The notes beneath the pieces were generated by a model that ran no database searches, was not told the DNA's origin, and was given only the letters and a program-made list of their open reading frames with translations. The position numbers were made by a program, and so were the translations under genes. A DNA stretch of 64,000 bases from Prototheca cutis (Eukaryota; Chlorophyta; Trebouxiophyceae; Chlorellales; Chlorellaceae), in assembly GCA_002897115.2 (NCBI GenBank), contig BCIH01000006.1, positions 71,250 to 135,249 on the forward strand, written 5' to 3'. Below are positions 59,247 to 64,000 of this stretch, piece by piece; position 1 is the first letter of the stretch; each line of letters begins with the position of its first letter.

Positions 59247-59564
59247 ATGATACCACGCTGCCGTTTGTATGCNCTGCAGACCTGAGGAGGCCGTTTAGCA
59301 GTGTGTGGAATGCACGAAAATCAACTGTTGCACGGGGCCATTTGGAATGCGCGCCTGCTACTCCAGTTGGACGTACAAAGGTTAGAGATCTCGGTGCCCT
59401 GCCCCTTGTCCGTTATGNAAAAAAAACGAGGCGCGCTGCTGTGTCTAGAGAGTTCGACCACGTAATACGAAGAGCTCGCACCAACTCCCTTTATTCCGTC
59501 GCATGGCTCATACCCAGAGTGACAGTGGGTTTGTCAGTACTGGGATCAAGTCCAGGAGGAGGCA
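59247..59564. other. Intergenic between PYRR and AHA1 genes
   Basis: About 320 bp with two Ns. It presumably contains the AHA1 promoter and 5' UTR. No coding signal. Confidence 0.35.
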
Positions 59565-61080
59565 ATGGTGAGGAGCTGGCGCTGGAATGCTTGCACATGC
59601 GCTATGGACGTGGCCGGAGTGTCAGCCTATGCTGATCTTCGCACGACACGCCATGCCACAGCGGTGCACCTTCGACTGCATCCTGTACGACCAGTACTGT
59701 GCTGGTATTGTTCGAATGCATTGCGAAATCGCCCTGATTCGCGGCCCGGCACCCGCAGGCCAAGTTTGGGGAGGGCGACGAGCGGTGGCTCGTGAAGGAC
59801 TTGGGGGAGGGAGGCCGCAATGTCAACAACTGGCACTGGTACGCAGACCGCGCGGGCTGTTGGTTGGTGCATTGCATGTTCTAGTTGGTCTGGAGCGCGC
59901 GACCTTGTGCTGTTGAAGATGCTCGGGGGATGCAAGGATGCAAGGCAGGCCCCAGTGGGCTGTGCCGGCTGCGTCCTCTGGCAGCCTGCCATTTGCCCGG
60001 GCCCATCATGCCCCAATCCACCCCTTGCCAAACCAAAATGCACACAAGAACAACCCTCCCCCCAGGTCTGAGACGGACGCGCTGCCCTGGTGCAAGGCGC
60101 GACTGGCAGAGCTGCTGGTCGAGAGCTCGCTGTTTGACAGCGAGACCAGCAGCGCGAGCGTGACCAAGCTGAAGAGCCTGACGGGGGAGGCCGTCGTGAA
60201 CAACCGCAAGGGCAAGACCATCGTGCTGTACGAGCTGGAGGCCGTGCTGACGTGGACAGGCGCTGCAGCCGACGGCTCCAAGGTGTCTGGCGAGCTCAAG
60301 CTGCCATATATCAGCGAGGAGAACCACGACGAGGCGGCCGAGGTGCAGGTCACCATCAAGGAGACTGGCGCTGAGGCCAACGCAGTGCGGGCGCTCATCC
60401 TCGAGCAGGGCCGACCACGTGTGCAGGAAGCTGTTGCCACATTTGTGGCCGAGCTCCGGGCAGGCGGACCCAAGCTTGCTGCTGATGGGGGTGCTGCAGC
60501 GGCAAGCTCCTCTGCGGTGGGTGCTGCTGTCGCTGGCAGCAGCGGACCCAACTCGGAGGGCNGTGGCAATGGAGCCGCAGCAGACCAGCCTGGAGCCACC
60601 GAGCCAGGAGCCAGCGCTCCTGCGGCACAAAAGCCCACGGCGCAAAAGCCAGCCTCCAGGGACCGGCGGCGGCTGGAACTGAACGAGCGTTTTTACGCCT
60701 CAGCCGCCGACATCTACGACTGTTTCACCGACACACGGCGGGTGATGGCGTACACGGGGTCCCCCGCGGAGGTGGACCCCACCCCCGGTGGCACGCTGAG
60801 CCTGTTTGGCGGAAGTGTGCAGGGGAAGTTTCTGGAGCTGGAGCGTCCGCACCGGATCGTCATGGACTGGCGGTTCAGCAACTGGGCCGACGGCGACGTC
60901 TCTCGCGTGGAGATCAGCGTGGAAGAACCCGAGCGCGGCAGTGCGCGCCTGCACCTCGTCCAAACGGGCATTCCCGACCAAGACAGGTTTGGCCAACACG
61001 ACGTTCTGGGTCTGACTCAGGCAGGCTGGGCCAATCAGATTTTCCACCGCATCCGCCAAGTATTTGGCTATGGCATCTAG
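59565..61080 (+). CDS. AHA1: AHA1, activator of Hsp90 ATPase
   Basis: Co-chaperone that binds the Hsp90 middle and N domains and stimulates its ATPase. Exons 59565-59567 (only the ATG), 59759-59838 and 60066-61080 give 365 residues in phase. The N-terminal domain starts MAKFGEGDERWLVKD and GRNVNNWHW, continues WCKARLAELLVESSLF, GEAVVNNRKGKTIVLYELEA and ELKLPYISEENHDEAAEVQV. An Ala-rich linker with one N (60562) leads to the C-terminal AHSA1/START-like domain: ELNERFYASAADIYDCFTDT, HRIVMDWRFSNWADGDVSRV, LVQTGIPDQDRFGQHD and the final helix WANQIFHRIRQVFGYGI. The three-base first coding exon was chosen because a following GTGAGG donor and the CCCGCAG acceptor restore the conserved start exactly. 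Convergent with RAD21. Confidence 0.93.
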
Positions 61081-61591
61081 GGAATGTTTGTGCCCACGCT
61101 TGACAACTGTCATCCTGGTCAGCGTTACAGGCCAACGCCAATGAAACAAGCGGGGGTCAGTGGAGGTGCCAATTGCAAGGGGCTTCAAGGTCAAGGCAGC
61201 AGCGTGCGCGTCAGGGTGTGGCTCGTCAGCAGTCAGGCCGCAAGGAAGAGCATGTGTGGTGTTCGGTGGGGTATGGGCAAAGGAGGTGGGAGGGTGGTTG
61301 TTGAGAACCGACAGAGGCACATGCGCCACGGGAGAAGGGCGAGGTGCGGAGGATGTGGGTACCAGCGCAGCATGCAACGGCAACAGGTCAGATTGGGAGG
61401 CTTGGATGGCGATGGTCAATGATAGCCATTCTCCCTCAAACAGGTCCCACGCTGCGGTACAAACCTCAGCGAATGCTGCTGCAGTCCTCAGCAATACGTC
61501 CAGCAGAAATAACAGCTGTCGCGGTGGTGCCGACCACCCGCGTCATGCATCAGCCCCCCTGAATGTAGTATGCGCACGAGAGGCCAGCACC
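61081..61591. other. Intergenic, convergent 3' ends
   Basis: About 510 bp between the stops of AHA1 (+) and RAD21 (-). Nothing recognised. Confidence 0.4.
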
Positions 61592-63952
61592 TCAGTCCCT
61601 CATCAGCATAGCGACTTCAGGCTGGAGAATGGAGATGTCGGCGTAGGGCTCTACTTGATTTAGCGCCAGCTGTCCCCGGTTTTGAAGGACCAGCAGCTCG
61701 TAAAACCAAGCCGCCGCCTCGCGCCGCGACCGGCCCGCCAGCAACGCCGCCGTGCTGACGGCCGCCGCCCGGTCGGCGCCGCCTCGCCGACGCTTGGACC
61801 CGACGTCCGGCGTCGCAAATCTGGCACGTACCGCTTCCAGCACCAGCGTTGCTCGGCCCGTGCCCGTCGCCGAGGGCCCACTGTTGTTACCGGTGCGCTC
61901 CGACGTCAGTGACAGCCGCCGTGTCTCGCTGGGAGGAAGACCGCCATTGTCATTTTCGGTGTTGCTGCACCCGGGCCAGTCAGCCGGGGTGGGATGCGAC
62001 GACGTCCCCCCGGCTGTCGCCGGTGCTGCAAACATCGGGTCGTCAAAGGTCGTGCCCCAGTCGTCATAGCCCCCGACGTCAGGTGTTGCTGCAGGCAACG
62101 CTGCTGCTGGCTGGGATGCCCATGTGTCATTAGACANAATGCCTGCTGGGCGAGCGGCAGCTGCACCAGCCTCGGCCGCGCCCCGATCCATCCTGCTGGG
62201 ACCCATAGTGACCCCGCCGTCATCCCCAGCCATGTCCCGCGCATTGTCGCCCCGGCGCACAGCAACTCCACCGCCGTCCTCGACCACGAGACCCAGGTCC
62301 GCACCCCCGAGGTCGTGCCGGGGGGCCTGGATGGACAGGGCCCGAGCAAACAGACTCTCAAACGCACCAGCTGCTGCATTGCCAACGGCGGGGGTGCTGG
62401 TGGAAGGCCAGACTGCACTCAGAGGGCCAGAAGAGCCATGGGCTGCACTGCCGTGCGCCAGATGCCGCTGTTGAGAACCGCGAGACCCAGCAGCACCGCC
62501 GCCGACCGCCCCAAAATTCGTGACGCCGCGCCGACGAACTAGACATGAGCGATCCTGGAGCAAGGCGCGCATCTCGGCGCCCGAGAGCTCCGTTTCAAGG
62601 TTGCCATCTTCGCCGACGTCCACTTGTGCGCGCTTTCTTCGCAGGCGTGCAGCACCATTGCTGCGAACGGCAGGCCGATCCCTGCTCCCCGGCGGCGTCC
62701 GTGTGCGGTCCGGCTCCACGGCACTGCTTGACCCAGGCAGGCCGGCAGACAGTGCAGCGCCGGTTGGTGTGCCCGCAACCAACCCTGGCAGGGGCGTCCC
62801 CACACCAGAGCCCGGCAGAGGCGGCAGCGACACTGCCGAGGCCAGGGGCAGCGACGGCACCGACCCCGGGAGCGCGATACCCCCAGGAGAAACAGGGGTC
62901 TTCACCGGCGTCAAGCCCGCCAAAGCATCGTCAGCACCACCATGCAGAAATGCGTCATCCCCAACGCCGTGCATGGTCCCTGCAGGATCAAACACCAGCG
63001 CGCCCTGCGCCGCGGCGGCCGCAGCTGCACGTGGGTTTTCGGCCGCTTGGGATCGCAACATCTCCAGCTCGATGCTGAAGCGGCGGTCAATCTCCTCCCC
63101 TGGGGCCGCGCCTTCAAAGACGGCGTCCGAATCGTACCAGCCGCCGCCGTCCTGGCTCCCCGAGCCCCAGCCCTGGGAAGAGAGGTTGTCGGCCAGGGTC
63201 AAAGACACGCTGCCCGACGCCGCCGAGCGACGCGAAGACCCAGATTGTGTGGGCAGGGGCAGCAGCGCCGCGCCAAACAGGCCCGTTTCAGGGTCAAACA
63301 GGTCCATTGGATCGGCCAAGGGCAGCGTGATAGCCGCTTCTGCAGCCTTGCCATCCCTCACGTCTGCCCCGGCCGGCTGACTCCCAAGCTACAGTGCAGT
63401 GTGTGCGATGATTGTGGACGACCAGCAGCTGGCATGGACATGCGACAATGTACATGAATGATGAGGTCTAGATAAACACGACTAGATCAACCCCCCAGAA
63501 TCCGCCTGACCGACTCCGCACACCTGTTGGAGCCCGGCAATGGCATCCTGGGCGTCTATTTCCAGCAGCTGGAGCTTCCTGATGTATACCCGCACGATTC
63601 CCAGCAGCAGCTGGCCCGACAGGCGGAGTGCCAGAGGGGCCTCCGGGTTGAGCACCAGCTCTGCACGGAGCAAGGAGTTGATGCACGAGTATGAACACGA
63701 ACGCAGAGTGTAGACGAGACTCGGGCACGGGACGGACGTGGGGGTTGGGCCTGTAGTCCGACACCGTCGCGATTGGTCCGCACCCACCCCATCCCAATAT
63801 AACCTGCCACCTCCCCCGCGCAGCTCACCCACGGACTGCGCGATGCTGGTCTCGAAAATTTGCGACTTTTTAAGTCGTTTCTCCAGGTGCGAGGCGATCC
63901 ATATGGTGGCCAGCGGGCCCTTGCGGCTCAGGATCTGGGTGGAGTAGAACAT
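61592..63952 (-). CDS. RAD21: Cohesin alpha-kleisin RAD21/SCC1
   Basis: Closes the cohesin ring between SMC3 and SMC1. Exons 63952-63829, 63660-63524 and 63388-61592 join in phase to 685 residues. The N-terminal SMC3-binding domain is unmistakable: MFYSTQILSRKGPLATIWIA, HLEKRLKKSQIFETSIAQSV, LNPEAPLALRLSGQLLLGIV and RVYIRKLQLLEIDAQDAIAG. The middle is long, disordered and Ala/Gly/Ser-rich, with one N at 62137. It starts with the acidic DPMDLFDPETGLF segment. The C-terminal winged helix that binds SMC1 reads SRREAAAWFYELLVLQNRGQ and LNQVEPYADISIL. Meiotic REC8 paralogs share both ends, but the strong FYS/KGPLATIWIA and PYADISI motifs favour mitotic RAD21/SYN type. Separase and phosphorylation sites were not mapped. 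Confidence 0.93.
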
Positions 63953-64000
63953 GGCAGGCCACCGGCTCGCAGGATGCCAGGTGAGACTATGTCATGGCGG

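Overview
This is a stretch of eukaryotic nuclear DNA, GC-rich and intron-containing, with short GT-AG introns (about 50-400 nt). It most likely comes from a green alga. The gene set contains plant/green-lineage forms: a Toc64-type chloroplast receptor with an amidase-like domain plus TPRs, a RibD protein whose deaminase half has lost its zinc ligands (plant PYRR type), a plant-like vacuolar processing enzyme and a GYF-domain GIGYF/EXA1-like protein. TGTAA, the usual green-algal poly(A) signal, follows the first two genes. No genus can be named from the sequence alone. Scattered single N bases and long G or C runs point to unresolved homopolymers.

Layout, left to right: tail of an unknown gene (+); 20S proteasome alpha subunit PSMA4 (-); an RGG/RD-repeat protein and a coiled-coil/RS protein (-); a GNAT/FemAB-like acyltransferase (+); the splicing factor BUD31 (+); the NMD factor UPF2 (-); a FAN-like PH-BEACH protein (+); a gene-poor 2.4 kb; a small unknown gene (-) head-to-head with a large cellulose synthase-GH9 fusion (+); a gene-poor 1.8 kb; a universal stress protein (-); a GT90/CAP10 glycosyltransferase (+); a long coiled-coil protein (-); vacuolar processing enzyme/legumain (+); tubulin cofactor B (-); GIGYF-like (+); Toc64-like (-); importin-9 (+); PYRR-type riboflavin reductase (+); AHA1 Hsp90 co-chaperone (+); and cohesin RAD21 (-) at the right edge. 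For most genes I placed every exon junction. In all of those the exon lengths sum to a multiple of three and splice phases agree.

The most striking object is the 1,489-residue membrane protein at 22401-27629. A seven-TM GT2 cellulose-synthase-type catalytic module with D, DxD, TED and QxxRW motifs is followed by a Pro/Ser linker and an extracellular GH9 endoglucanase-like domain. The GH9 part appears to have lost its catalytic acid and other active-site residues. This recalls the tunicate cellulose synthase fused to a GH6-like domain, but with an unrelated glycosidase fold. Two other proteins here (Toc64-like, PYRR-like) also keep an enzyme fold while lacking the catalytic residues, as their plant relatives do. 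The remaining genes are ordinary housekeeping functions (RNA surveillance and splicing, proteolysis, nuclear import, chaperone, chromosome cohesion, tubulin folding) arranged without operon logic. Divergent pairs share upstream regions of roughly 100-1000 bp.
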